A stretch of 64,000 nucleotides of DNA from Narthecium ossifragum (GCA_963920575.1 OY986965.1:13964290-14028289); one strand, 5' to 3'. Counted from the first letter of the stretch, positions 48,040 to 60,949 are shown. Notes: generated by a model not told the origin, from the sequence alone. Program-made: numbers and translations.

Positions 48040-50836
48040 TTGTCTCTGACTATGGCTCATTTGAATTTGACAACTAGAAAATTGATGATTAGGAGAAAGT
48101 ATGTAGTTGTCATTTCTAGATGGAATCAAATTCTCTGCGTAATAGAGCTACTTTTAAATCTTCTTTTTTTAGGTGCATTACTTTATACTACTAGACTTAG
48201 AAACAAGTCATATAACTTGAACTTTGCGATTCAAAAGGCTCACCTTCACGATTTAGTTTATGCAAGTGAATGGACTTGCATTGAGCAACTTAGAATGAAC
48301 AAAAAGACTTTCGAAACTTTGTGCTACATGCTAGATACTGTAGAGGAGGTGATCGCTTGCAAACGTGTCATTAAATCAGATGCAAACTCAATCAAAAATA
48401 GAATTTATAAACCCTTATTCAAAATACTAAACTATGGGGTAGAATAGTGATAAAATACGGGATCGAACCACAGGGAAAACTTTGATTATGAAGGAGAAAC
48501 AAGAATTAAATCTCGGAACTCTAAACCTAAAGTGAAAAGGATTGATTTGGGTATTAGAAACTTATTTATTAAAACTAATTAAGAAAGTGATGTAAAAAGA
48601 TTGAAATATATTAATGAGAGAGAACCTAGGGATTACTCAATCCACTTTAATTTCACTTCCTATATTCTCTAATTATCCTCTTGTTTTCTTATCTAGACAT
48701 TATAGATTCATAGCTTCTTAAGCTTACATGAATCCCTAAAAGAATATGAGTGTTTTCCAAAGACATATTTTATCTTCGATTAGCATAGATTGTCTTCGGG
48801 ATAACCTTAGCACAAGCTATCGTCACTAAGCATAAAATACCTCATCGGTTATTCACAAACCACATAAAAACCATCTTATAGATCTCTACTATAAATCAAC
48901 GAAATCAAGTAGGACTAAAAATACGTTAAGGAACTCTGTTCCCTCAACTCTTTTATCATTAACACCAAATCTATAAGATCATGTCCAGAAAAAGAATACA
49001 AGATTCAACTAGAAAAATACAAGGAAGATCTACTAAAGCGTCATGAGATCCCTAAGTACAGAAATTAGCTACTCATCTTTGTGATGGAAGCCATAGATTC
49101 GATGAAGAACGATTGGGATCCACGCTGCAGCTCCATCTTCTCTAGAGAATCTTCCAAACCCTAATTCTCTCTTTTCTCTCTATGGAGACCTCCATTTTTC
49201 GGCCAGCAAACACCTTCTTATAGGTGTATTCTCGGAATTAGGGTTATGGCTAAGTTGGACTCCTACTACAACTCTGATTCATTGGATTAATTCCTGGCTG
49301 TCTTACTCCTGTCAAACCTGGGTCCAGTCAAGCCCGAATCTGGAAATGTGCTCAACACAAACATTGTAGATTAGGCAGTCGTATGGCAGATCCCTAAGAT
49401 TTGATAATATTCTGACTTATATGGAATATGTGGCGAATATTCTCCTGAAGGTCGACGAACCAGTTTTCCAGCATCAATTTAGCTTCATAGTCTTTAAAAC
49501 TGGTATTAATCTGTCAGGAATCTCGTAAAGTGTTTAACATGAAAGTTATTCGTCTGGATGTCTTCTATATGTCTTCCAAATTTTAGGAATTTAAAATTTA
49601 TCTGGAGAATTTGACGAATTATTTTCAAACTGACAGCGAAGCGACGAAATTTCCAAACATTAGTCTTTTTCTGTATTTTCTAACTTGAATCTTCATTAAA
49701 CCTGAAATCAACTAACAAACCATCAAATACAAACACTCCTGGGCTAACAAATGTAAATTAAAGGATTTAACTATGAATATTTAGTTACTGATCAGGAGGA
49801 AACAACAACAAAGCACCTGTAGATTAATGAGTAAGTTGCTATGTTTTTACACATTCTTGCCCATCATGTAAAGAATAGAGTGATTAAATTTCGGTTTATG
49901 CACTCGGGAGAAACTATTAGTAGACATTTCAATAGGGTTCTACATGTCGTGACCCGATTACATGAACAACTGCTAAAAAACCCTGAGCCAATACTTGTTG
50001 ACTCAACAGATGAGCGATGGAAGTGGTTCAAGGTATAAAATTGAGTTATAAATTACTATTCAAGTGTTTTATTTATAATTCTGAAGGTTGCATCTCTTTG
50101 AATGGTAGAATTGTCTTGGTGCGTTAGATGTGACACATATTAATGTAAGAGTACCTATAAATGACAGAGTAAGATACCGCAATAGAAAGAATGTGATTTG
50201 CACAAACGTGTTCACCGAATATGGAGTTTATATACGTTTTGCTTAGTTGGGAGGGTTCAACCGCAGATGGAAGGTTGCTTCGCGATGCATTGAGTAGACC
50301 AAATGGGTTAAAAGTTCCTTAGGGTAAGAGTGTAATCAAACTCTTCAATAATTATTTAACATCTTACATATGTAATAATTTTCTAATAACCAATATGATA
50401 TTTAGGTTGTTACTATTTGGTTAATGCAGGATATACAAATTGCAATGGATCTTTAGCCTCTTACAGAGGAATAAAGTATCAACTTAATGACTGGAGACAA
50501 GAGCATCAACCTCGATTTGTTGAAGAGCTTTTTAACATGAAGCACTCGTCTTCAAGAAATGTCATTGAGAGATGTTTTGCCTTGTTGAAGATACGGTGGC
50601 CAATTTTAAGGAGTTCTTTATTTTATCCAGTTAGAACAGACAATCGCATAATTATTGCGTATTGTCTATTAGATAATCTTATAAGGAAAGAAATGAATGA
50701 GGATCCTTTGGAACCCAAGTTAGATCGTCAAGCTGCAACTAATGATGTTTATGGCGATCTAATTAGCACAATTGAAACCAGTGATGCATGGAGTAATTGG
50801 AGAAATCAATTGGCGGAGGATATGTTCAATCAGTAG
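48040..50836 (+). pseudogene. Harbinger-type DDE nuclease (transposase) pseudogene
   Basis: Exon 1 ends with MNKKTFETLCYMLDTVEE and is cut at 48349 by a solo LTR. It resumes at 49800 with [18 protein letters not shown] and [13 protein letters not shown], up to a donor at 50033. Exon 2 (50109-50332) has NCLGALDVTHINVRVP with the first catalytic Asp, then stops, including TAG for the usual Gln of VPQG. Exon 3 (50406-50836) has YYLVNAGYTN, where the second catalytic Asp is Asn (codon 50423-50425), and KHSSSRNVIERCFALLKIRW with the Glu. The family is HARBI1-like. The stops and the Asp-to-Asn change make it inactive. Confidence 0.9.
48350..49794 (-). mobile_element. Solo LTR, Athila/Tat-like family, copy 1
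   Basis: 1445 bp reading TGATCGCTT...TGATCA, flanked by the exact 5 bp duplication GGAGG (48345-48349 and 49795-49799). The reverse strand starts TGATCAGTAACTAAATATTC and ends near CCCTGTGGTTCGAT and GTTTGCAAGCGATCA, like Athila/Tat LTRs, so it lies on the minus strand. A second copy of the family is at 53937-55361. Confidence 0.93.
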
Positions 50837-51102
50837 AGACCATCAAAAAATTAAACATGTTTTTGTGTTGAACCAATGTTATTTGACAATTTGTTTTTAT
50901 TTGCATTTTTTATTTCTATTAGTATTATTGACACTAGTACTTTTGGATAATGTACTCTGAACTTGATGCTTGAAATGCTACTTTGAACTTGATGCTTGAG
51001 TCATATAAAGTTGCAAGTGATGCTATTCTGTGTATGGTATAAAGTATATTTGATTTTCTATTTCCTTAGGTATATGCTGATATTTTGTTATCTGGTTGAT
51101 AT

Positions 51103-51960
51103 TTGATAGTCATGTCTCAAGGAGATAAGTACAAATGGACTGATGAGGAGGACACCATACTTATTGCTGCATTGCTAGATTTGTATAACAAGGGCACTCA
51201 TAATGCAGATAATGGGTTCAAAGGGGGATATTTAATAATTTTAGAGGCTGCCATCAAAGATCAATTACCCAATGCTAGAATAAAAGGAAAGCCACACATA
51301 AAATCAAGGTTTAAATTTTTAAAAAGAGACTTTTGAATTGTCTATGACATGATTTATGGTACAAATACCAGTGGATTTGGTTGTGATCATATCAACAAAT
51401 ATGTGGTAGCTGAGCCAGCTGTTTGGGATGAATATATTAGGGTAAATTTACCTTAAGCTCAATGGCAAGTTAACTACTATTATTAGTTTTGTTCTAATGT
51501 TTTCAATGGTACTTACATATCATTGAAATTTTTTGCAGAGTCATAAAAGAGCTATGAATTTCAGACACAAGAAGGCAGACCACTTTGAAACACTGTGTGT
51601 GATCTTTGCCAAGGATGGGGCAATGTGAAAAGATGAAGAGGGACCTGCCGATGTGGTTGAGGAAAATAGGGAAGAAGAAATTGAAAACATTGATGAAAGT
51701 CAATATATACCACCTTACAATACCGATTGGTTTGCAGAGGAGAATGTACAAATGTGTACAAGTCCTGCCACCATGTTTACTTCTCAAGCAGATGTAAACA
51801 TGTGTGCTACTCATATAGAGATTGGCAGTCCAAGTGAAAATACTTCCTCTCAGGTAAAACGGTGGAAGAAAGCCAATACGGGAGCTGAAGTTATTGAGGC
51901 TATTCATCAAGTTGCTTTAACTATCGGTTCCAAAAATTCAGCTTGCAACTCATGGACTTA
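51103..51960 (+). pseudogene. Harbinger-associated Myb/SANT-like protein, broken
   Basis: 51103-51336 encodes a Myb/SANT-like DNA-binding domain of the plant Myb_DNA-bind_3 type, with YKWTDEEDTILIAALLDL, NGFKGGYL and KPHIKSRFKFLKRDF. A stop follows, then the usual continuation SGFGCDHINKYVVAEPAVWDEY, an intron (acceptor before 51539), and an acidic C-terminal part (51653-51961). In this superfamily this protein works with the nuclease. A second stop lies near 51628. It belongs to the transposon and is not a host regulator. Confidence 0.82.
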
Positions 51961-52542
51961 GCCAAGCTATAGGTACTGACAAGTTACTTCTTGAGAAGAA
52001 GGATAATTTTTTTTTTCTGAGCTACAGAAATTGGAAGGATTGAATGAAGATGAGAGAGACGATGCTGGATACACAATGGGTGCATATGATACACTTATTT
52101 CATATTTTTTTAGCCTTCTAATGGAACAAAGAGCCCGATATGTCAAGAGATACCTCGACCGGCATTGAATGAAGTTTCTCAGATCAATTTTGGACATATT
52201 TGATCTTTTGTCTGATTATTGAAGTTAATTTATAGCAAACCTGGACTTGACTGTAGTTGTTTGGGGGATATAGTTCCCCACCATCTTATTGGTAGGGATA
52301 TAGTTCTCGACCATCTTATTAAATACCAAGGCAATTTTAATCATTTATACTTCATTCCTATTTCATTTCCAGGCTTCTGTTTGTATACCAAATATGGTAA
52401 TACTTCATTCCTATTCCCAATCATGATATCACAAAATCACTTTGGTAATAACCCAATCCACTCTTCATTCCGGCTTTTATTCCATTCCACCTTCCAATCC
52501 CATTCTGTCCCCCATTCCTTGTGCGAACCAAACGTACCGTAA

Positions 52543-52787
52543 GGGAAAATCAAATCGGACTGATATTGTAAAATAAAAAATGAATTGAATTTAATATGTA
52601 AAAAATTCTACCGGAAGAAGACACAAATTTTTTACATTTTAAATCAAGTTGATCATTGATTTTGCAGTCAAGAGCCGTCTTGATTTTTATTTACAATATC
52701 GGCCAAAACTCAATTTTATTCCCGTTTTGCCCCTCATTAATGCCCCACTGTCATTTTCTCCCTCACACACTACAGACAACACATTTA
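52543..52787. other. Flank between the Harbinger element and the membrane-protein pseudogene
   Basis: AT-rich. About 52690-52790 is an inverted, diverged match to 47060-47170 on the other side of the Harbinger element, for example TGCCCCTCATTAAT in both. Confidence 0.5.
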
Positions 52788-53290
52788 ATGCTTGTTAGCC
52801 TTTCTCTCTCTTCTGTTGGTGAGGTCTCCCTCTCCTCCGTTGATCCCTCTAATCCCCTCCATCAGATAGCCGAGAGCCCCACCTACAAGCTTCTCCTAAA
52901 GCAATGGCTCAAGGAGGAGGAGCTCACCGTACGCCGCATCACCCTCAATGAGTCCCGGCTCGATGCCATCTGTTGCGACATCACCGCCCTCTGCTGCGCC
53001 TTCTTCGTCCTCTACTCCGCCACCACCCTCCTCTTCTCCGCCGACCATTCTTCTCCCAAACCCTCCTCCATCGCCGCCTGCCACCGGTTGTGGATCCTCT
53101 ACCTCACCCCTTGCCCACCATCATGGCCATCGTGTGGGCAATCAGGTACAAGACCGACACCGAGGCCCAAGTCGAGACTCCTCGAGAGGGACCGGGAGGA
53201 CTAGATGCTCCTCGGGCGGTTGTGGTGGAGCTGAAGAAAAAAGGGGCGGAGTTAGACTTGCTCAAGAAGGTGGATGCGCTGAGAAGGGCG
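52788..53290 (+). pseudogene. Plant small membrane-protein gene, broken (5' part)
   Basis: Starts with ESPTYKLLLKQWLKEEELTV, then RRITLNESRLDAICCDI, a hydrophobic stretch (ITALCCAFFVLYSATTLL), a frame change near 53090, IMAIVWAIRYKTDTEAQVE, a second frame change with a stop (LLERDRED then TAG), and VVELKKKGAELDLLKK. I recognise a family of small plant membrane proteins of unknown function, with a charged N-terminal helix, two hydrophobic segments and a KKGA(E/A)xDL tail. At least two frameshifts and one stop break it. It is cut at 53290 by a 9.4 kb retrotransposon, and its frame resumes at 62659. Confidence 0.7.
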
Positions 53291-53936
53291 TGTCACACTC
53301 TATTCAGAAAACCCATATGTCCGGTTCCTAATATACGCGTGAGGTTTCCTAATCTACTCAATCCACTTGTGATGCATTATAATAAGATAAAATATTTAAA
53401 ACTTAACAATCAATCTGGGGTAAGATTAAAATTTATCCTCATTCATTAAAGATAACATACTGTTGATTTGTACATAGATGTCAAAAATCATCAAAAGGGA
53501 AATTATAGATTTAAAATAATCCTTGAAGGATATCTATTTACAAAAACTGTCAAAAACATACAACAGTCGCCACCAGATGTTGATACACCACCAATAGCTT
53601 GTCTAGCGGGTGATACGGAAGAAGAGCTGATGCCTGCACCTATAAAACGCAGCCCGGGTAGAAGTGAGCAACAAAGATCAGTAGGGTTCTACTCTACATC
53701 ATTCATAAAGGAAAGGGAACAGTAAAACCCAGGTTTCCATCTCATCTTTAGGGTAAAACACAAGTTACGTCCACCACAAACCCTTAGGCACGCACTCTGA
53801 TGACCTCCACTGTCAACAATCGTCCCTCACAAACCAAGTGCTCCAGTGCTGAAACAACAGGGGTAGGACCCAGGGCGGTTCATAACTTCCCCTATCACTG
53901 TACTGAGAACAAGACTGAGACGGAACCCAGGACGAC

Positions 53937-55361
53937 TGATCACTTACAAACGCGTCGTTAAAGCGTTGCAAACTCAATCAAGAATAAAATTTATAAACCC
54001 TTATTCAAAATACTAAACTATGGGGTAGAATAGTGATGAAATACGGGATCGAACCATAGGGAAACTTTGATTGCGAAGGAGAAATCAGAATTAAATCTCG
54101 GAACTCTAATCTAAAGCGAAAAGGATTGATTTGGGTTTTTGAAACTTATTAATTAAAAGTAATTAAGAAAGCGATGTAAAAAGATTGAAATATATTAATG
54201 AGAGAAAACTTAGGGATTACTCAATTCACTTTAGTTTCACTTCCTGTATTCTCTAGTTATCCTCTTATTTTCTTATCCAGACATTATAGATTCACAGCTT
54301 CTTAAGCTTACATGAATCCCTAAAAGAAGGTGAGTGTTTTTCAAAGGCATATTTTATCTTTGATTAGCATAGATTGTCTTCGGGGTAACCTTAGCACAAG
54401 CTATCATCACTTAGCATAAAATACCTCATCGGTTATTCACAAACCACATGAAAACCATCCTATAGATCTCTACTATCAATCACCGAAATCAAGTAGGACT
54501 CAAAATACGTTAAGGAACTCTGTTCCCTGAACTCTTTTATCATTAAAACCAAATTTATAAGATCATGTCCAGAAAAAGAATACAAGATTGAACTAGCAAA
54601 ATACAAGGAAGATCTACTAAAGCTTTATGAGATCCCTAAGTACAGAAATTAGCTACTCATCGTTGTGATGGAAGCCATAGATTCGACGAAGAACAATTGA
54701 GATCCACGCTGCAACTCCATCTTCTCCAGAGAATCTTCCAAAACCTAGTTCTCTCTTTTCTCTCTATCGGGACCTCTGGTGTTTGGCTAACAAAACCCTT
54801 TTTATATGTTAATTCCTGGAATTAAGGTTTTGGGTTGAGTTGGACCTCAAGTGCAACTCGGATTTCCTGGTTTAATTCTGACAGCCTCTTCTGGTCGCGA
54901 CTGGGTTCAACCCGTCCGGAATTTGAAAATGTACTCAACATGAAAGATGTAGATTAGGAAACCTTCTGTCCTATCCCGAAGATTTATCTGGAATATTTGG
55001 CGAATATTCTCCTGAGCGTCGACGGACCAGTTTCCCAGCATCTGTTTATCTTCATATTCTTGAAAACTGCTATTAATTTGTCCAGAATCTCGCAAAGTGT
55101 CTAACATGAAAGTTGTTCATCTTGAAGTCTTCTATAAGTCCTCCAAATTTCAAGAATTTAGGATTTATCTGGAGAATTTGGTGAATCCGTTTCAAACTGA
55201 CAGCAGAGCGACGTAATTTCCACATATTAGTTGTTTTCTGTATTTTCTAACTTGAATTTTCATTAAACCTAAAATCACTTAATAAACTATCAAATATAAA
55301 CAGTCTCGGGCTAACAAATGTAAATTAAGGGATTTAAGTATGAATATTTAGTGACTCATCA
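53937..55361 (-). mobile_element. Solo LTR, Athila/Tat-like family, copy 2
   Basis: 1425 bp, starting TGATCACTTACAAACG and ending ACTCATCA, flanked by the exact duplication ACGAC (53932-53936 and 55362-55366). It is the same family as 48350-49794 along its whole length. Confidence 0.93.
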
Positions 55362-56868
55362 ACGACCTCTACACCTCAATCAGAGTAATTTCAGTCAGCT
55401 AAACAGTATCCTCAATAGCATAGATTAAATATTATAATCAGATTCTAAACCTTGCTACCCAGCCTCGGTCCTAAGGTTAGATCTGAGCTGCCCAATCCCC
55501 CGGATCGGCGAAACCCCAATTCGCTCACGTCCTAATCTATTGCTTTTAATTCAAACAAAAGTGCATGCAATGTTCACGCGCACATAATTAAATCAGAACA
55601 TACAATAATATGCCAAGCAGTACACAGGTCTAGGTATAGCATCCCTGCTAGCCCTAAAGGGTGAACACATGCAATAAGCATTACAGCGGTACCACAGGTT
55701 GCTATAGCAAACACGGTTCAATTTAACTTTCATCATTACAATGGTATAACAACCGTCTCCCGAAATTCCAACAACAAAGGCACAACCCCGGCCAAACCAA
55801 TAGTAACTATAGCAGTAAAGCAACAAAGATATACAAGTAGTTAGTTACAGCATATAATCATTGATATAAAAACAAGGACTTCACAAACTATTTCTACGGT
55901 GAAATCATATCCAAAACACCAGCCAAAACCCTCCAAAACCCACTGATCATAGCATGCGTGCTTCCTAATATCATTCGCTATCTATCATGATAGAAATCTA
56001 ATCAAAGATTCATGAAAACCCCTATTTAATAGTTGGCGGATGATGAGGCGGTCAATGTCACGGTCGACCTTGAGAAGGAGCAAAAGCTAGGGGTCGATCA
56101 GAGTATCGACCCTGGGGAACCAAAGTGGCAATAGAGGCTCACGGCCGATGCGACGGTATTCGACGGTCGACCGTGGAGCATGGGTAAACAAAAGCTGGGA
56201 ATGGTGGTCAATCCGTGGATCGACCTTGAGAACCAATTTTGGGAATTTAAGGCTCACGGTCTATATGACGGTCTATGCGACGGTCGACCGTGGAGCCTGG
56301 ATAAGACAGAAATCTGGAAAGTTTTGTTCTGACACAGCTGGGGTAAAAGTTCACCAAAATTCGTAAAAACATTGGAATGATATGAAATAAATTGGGTTAG
56401 GAAGAAGACACAAGTATCACCAACTTTTATGTTGAAGGTTTCCCAAGATTATGCACATATAGTGCTCCGATTGGGGCTCAAACAGGCAGTCTCAATGAAG
56501 AACAAAAAATTCGGAAAAAAAGACGAGGGAAAGATGCTTAAATCGGGATTAAATCCAAATAAAACCCAACAAAATTTCAATCAGATACTAAGCAATCCTT
56601 GAAGAACATTCTAACACATAGCAATCAAGGAACAATCAAACTACACCATAAGTTTAGCTTAACGCAAGAACCCTACCTCACCACGCTAATCCACCGTCAA
56701 ACCAGCTCCTCCTCCTCATCGTCGCCTTCAAGCTCGCTGGGGAACGTCGGAGCTCTTTCTCTCTCTCTCACGGCCTCACTCACGACAGGAAAAGGAGGAG
56801 GAAAAGAAAGGACGCGGGAAAGGAAGAGGGAAAGAAAAAGGAAACATAGGAAAGGAGGGGGGGGGGGG

Positions 56869-56876
56869 TATTTATA
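56869..56876 (-). promoter_or_regulatory. TATA box of the second Tekay-like LTR
   Basis: TATAAATA on the reverse strand, conserved at 61055-61062 in the other LTR, next to a run of C on that strand. Confidence 0.6.
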
Positions 56877-57206
56877 GGGTCACGAACCGACTTGCAACAG
56901 TGCTCTAAACCGACTTGCCTACTTTAGTGACGAACCAACCTGCTACAGTGCGATCGATGGTCCGTTTCAATCTTTCATGATCGAGTTCCGATCTTCCGAT
57001 CAGAGCACCTATAAGGATCTAATCAGTCACATACATTAATTCAATGCAGTGTGTGCACTACGCGGGTGTGAAACAGACCGCCAATGTGTAATTTACCAAA
57101 TTGTCCTTGGGGTCTTCGCGATCAACCAGGTCGTGAAACAAGGCCAAATCGGGCTAGACCCTTTACCTAAAGTGGTCGAACCGGATTGGAGGAACAGGTC
57201 CTCACA

Positions 57207-58935
57207 ACCTATCACTCTTAAAGGAATTTCATTCCAAAATTCGGTAAGAGTTGGGCCGAAAACAATAAAAAGAAAACAAGCCCACCTGCACAAGACAAGA
57301 AAGGTTAGCAAGCTCACAACTAGAGCGACCACACAAAACAAAGGGCACCAACGCCCATACAAAACAGGGGAAAGGGGTTCACTACAAACTGATGAACATG
57401 CCCCAACTCTCGACAACTAGAAGGCGCACCAACTAGCGATCTTCAATGAGAGCAAAATGGCATCGTTAGGTGTACTCATAACACCCTCCCACGGCCAAGG
57501 AAGAACAAATCAGTAGATGGCCAACCAACACAACCAAGGAAACCGTTGAGCCCCCAACATGCACCACACGTGGGCAATGGACAGGTCACCAACCTCTAGC
57601 AACGTCCCGACAAGAGCTACCAACCCAAGCTATTGTCCCAATCGATGGCTACTCCCAAAGCCACACCTGACTCCTATCCCAAGCCAACACAACCACATAG
57701 GAACGAGTAGCAGGGGAAAACCCCAAGCCACCAAGAAACTGCAAGCCGCGAGAAGCTCCGAAAGCTGAAGGCGGAACTTGAAAGTCGAAGCTGATTGCTC
57801 TGAAACTGGCTGCTGTTGAAGCTGCTCTCTCCTCGGGAGTACGTGAACCACTGGCCAGACCGGTCGCCGCATCATTTCCAGCAAGCCGCTGCTTGGAATC
57901 TGAACTCCGCGTCTGCCCTAGGTACCTGCCCCAACTAAGGCATCAACCCACGGCTCAGGCCCACTCCGTGCATCACGCGTTGACTACTCTGCTGTAAGCG
58001 CCTCGCACCACTCGCAACTAGCACCGTCGACGGAACGGCTCCTGGCAGCTAGCACTCGAGCACCCAGTGGGATCCCTCTCAGTATGGAGGTTCATGCTAC
58101 ATCTCAAAGGACCAGCACGGTGCCATCGCTAAAACATCTGAACTCTGCCAACGGCTACCCTACTATTCCACGAAACCTGGAACAACTCGAAACTCATAAC
58201 GACCACGGACCAACTGACTGGTATCAACCCTCAAGTCACCTGTCTCAGTAGCTAGAGCATAGTCCATGGCGCCCCGGACTGTCGCTCCAGCACACTGGGT
58301 CAGCTGATCCAACCAACCTACGCACTACTACATGGTGCGAGTACCCAAAACCAGAGGAGGGTACTCCCAACTACACCACCGTCGAAGGGTAGGTACCGGA
58401 GAACAGTACGTGAAACTGTTCTCAACACACAACCAACAGTGTCCCTAGTGACCATGACAAGCATCACTATGGATCACTCCAAGGGAAGGCAAGAAAACAA
58501 CAGCTTCCCAAGCTAGCGATCATCCAGGATTCCAAAACATCCTAGATCCGGGACACCTCCTTCAATCAGTTCTCTATGGTTGAAGGATCTCCAACATCGC
58601 CTCTAGACCATGATGGGTCTACCTCTCAGGATTCCAAGAGCACAGAGGCAACACACCTCCTATTCCCTACTTGCTCATCTCCAACACAAGGGGAGACTCA
58701 CTGTCAGGCTAGGGAACAGACGACACCGGCGTGCATGCACATCTCCCCCTGAGACATCATGTCGCAGCCGAAAACCAACAAAACACAACAGCAAACAGAC
58801 TAAATAAATAGGTCACACAGTCGCAAACAACATGCATGGATGTTCTAACCCTAGAACGATCTCAAACCACACTCGAAACCTTAACCGCAAGCCTAATCCT
58901 ATCCCCGGTACCTATAGCCCGCTCTGGTACCAATT
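57207..58935 (-). pseudogene. Residual gag-side interior of the second Tekay-like element
   Basis: Begins with the worn polypurine tract (reverse strand TTTAAGAGTGATAGGT), then sequence matching 22900-24460 of the first element, including the shared CACCACACGTGGGC and GAGAAGCTCCGAAAGCTGAA stretches. No frame is open for gag. The primer site TGGTACCAGAGC on the reverse strand (58921-58932) differs from the tRNA-iMet type by one base. Confidence 0.75.
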
Positions 58936-60878
58936 TGTCACACCCCGACCCAGAAACCCATCTGGTCCGGGGCAAGAGGGTTCCTATTGTACTCAATCCA
59001 CATGTGGCGCATCATAATAAGATAAAACATCTAGAAACTTAACAATTGATCTAGGGCAAGATTGAAATTTCTACTCGTTCATTAAAGATCACATACTGTT
59101 GATTTGTACATAGATGTCAAAAATCCTTAAAAGGAAAATTATACATTTAACATAATCCTTGAAGGATATCTATATATAAAAACTGCCAAAAAGGTACAAT
59201 AGTCCCCAGGAACCTCAAATGCCTCCAGACGTCGACGCACCACCAATAGCTTGTCTAGCGGGTGCTACGAAAGAAGAGTTGACGCCTGCACCTGCAAAAT
59301 GCAGCCTGGGTAGGAGTGAGCAACAAACTTCAGTAGGGTCCTACTCTACGTCACTCATAAAGGAAAGGGAAAACACACGTTACATCCACCGTCAACCCTT
59401 AGGGCACGCACTCTGATGACCTGCAATGTCAATAATCGTCCCTCACAAACCAAGCACTCTAGCACTGAAACAGCAGGGGTAGGACCCAGGGCGGTACATA
59501 ACTTCCACAATCGCTGTACTGAGAACGAGACTGAGACGGAATCCAGGATGACCTCTACACCTCAATCAGAGTAATTTCAGATAGCTAGACAGTATCCTCA
59601 ATAACATAGATTCAATATTATAATAAGATCCTAGAGCTTGCAATCCAGCCTTAGTACTAAGGTTAGACCGAGCTGCCCGAGCCCCCGGATCGACGAAACC
59701 CCAATTCACCCACGTCCTAACCTATTTCTTCTAATTCAAACAAAAGTGCATGCAATGTTCACGCGCTCATAATTAAATCATAACATGCAACAATATGCCA
59801 AGCAGTACACTGGTCTAGGCATAGCATCCATGCTAGCCCTAAAGGGGTGACCACATGCAATAAGCATTACAACGGTACCACAGGCCACGAACGAACAAGA
59901 TTCAATTTAACTTTCGGCATCATGAAGGCATAACAGCCGTCACTCGAAATTCCTACAACGGGGGAACAACCCCGACCAAACCAATAATAAATACGACAGT
60001 AAAGCAACACAGATATACTCGTAGTTATTTACAACATACAATTATTGATATAAAAACCATGACTTCACAAACTATACCTACGGTGAAACCATATCCAAAA
60101 CACCGCCCGTCAAAACCTTTCAAAACCCACTGATAATAGCATGCATGCTTCCTAATATCATTGGCTGTCTATCATGAAAGAAATCCGATCATAGAACCAC
60201 GAAAATCCCAATTTAAAGGCTGACGGATGATGCGTCGGTCGTTGTCACGGTCGACCTTGAGAAGGGACAAAAGCGGGTGGTCGAACGGAGCACTGACCCT
60301 GGGGAACCAAAGTGGCAACAGAGGCTCACGGGCGATGTGAAGGTCGACTGTGGAGCCTGGGTAAACAAAAGCAAGGAATGGCGGTTGATCTGTGGATTTA
60401 AGGCTCACGATTTATGCAATGGTCGACCGTGGAGCCTAGATAAGGCAAAAATATGGGAAGTTTTGTTCTCACACAGCTTGGGATAATAAGAAATCAATTG
60501 GGTTAGGAAGAAGACTCAAGGATCTCCAACTTTCATGTTGAAGGTTTCCCAAGATTATGCACATACAGTGCTCTGATTTGAGCTCGAATAGGCAGTCTCC
60601 ATGAAGCACAAAAAAACCGGGAAAAAGACGAGGAAAAGATGATTAAATGGGGATTAAATCGGGATTAAATCCAAATAAAACCCAACAAACCTTCAATCAG
60701 ATACTAAGCAATCCTAGAAGAACATTTTAGCATAAAGCAATCAAGGAACAATCAAACTAAACCATAAGTTTAGCTTAACGCAGGCTAAACACAAGAACCC
60801 TACATTCCCATGCTAATCCGCCGTTAAACCAGCTCCTCCTCCTCATTGTCGCCTTCAAGCTCACCAGGGAACGCCGGA

Positions 60879-60886
60879 GCTCTCTC

Positions 60887-60949
<63 letters not shown>
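60879..60949. repeat. (CT)n microsatellite
   Basis: About 70 bp of almost pure CT. The partner LTR has only a short version near 56757-56770, so it grew after insertion. Confidence 0.9.

Larger units (their letters stand above)
47183..52539 (+). mobile_element. PIF/Harbinger transposon, decayed, with a solo LTR inside
   Basis: Inverted ends CGACATGTTTGGTTGCACAA (left, from 47183) and, inverted, CGGTACGTTTGGTTCGCACAA (right, to 52539). It is flanked by TAA at 47180-47182 and 52540-52542, the 3 bp target used by this superfamily. The interior has both usual genes: a DDE nuclease (48040-50836) and a Myb/SANT-like protein (51103-51960). A 1445 bp solo LTR interrupts the nuclease. Confidence 0.9.
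53291..57206 (-). repeat. 3' LTR of the second Tekay-like element
   Basis: About 2.49 kb after removing the nested solo LTR. It has 12 bp palindromes ACGGTCGACCGT at 56163-56174 and 56280-56291, a TATA box on the reverse strand (56869-56876) and a purine tract. Confidence 0.88.

Noticed and set aside
51103..51336. Myb/SANT-like frame as a host transcription factor
   Set aside because: It lies inside the Harbinger TIRs next to the nuclease and is the element's second gene.
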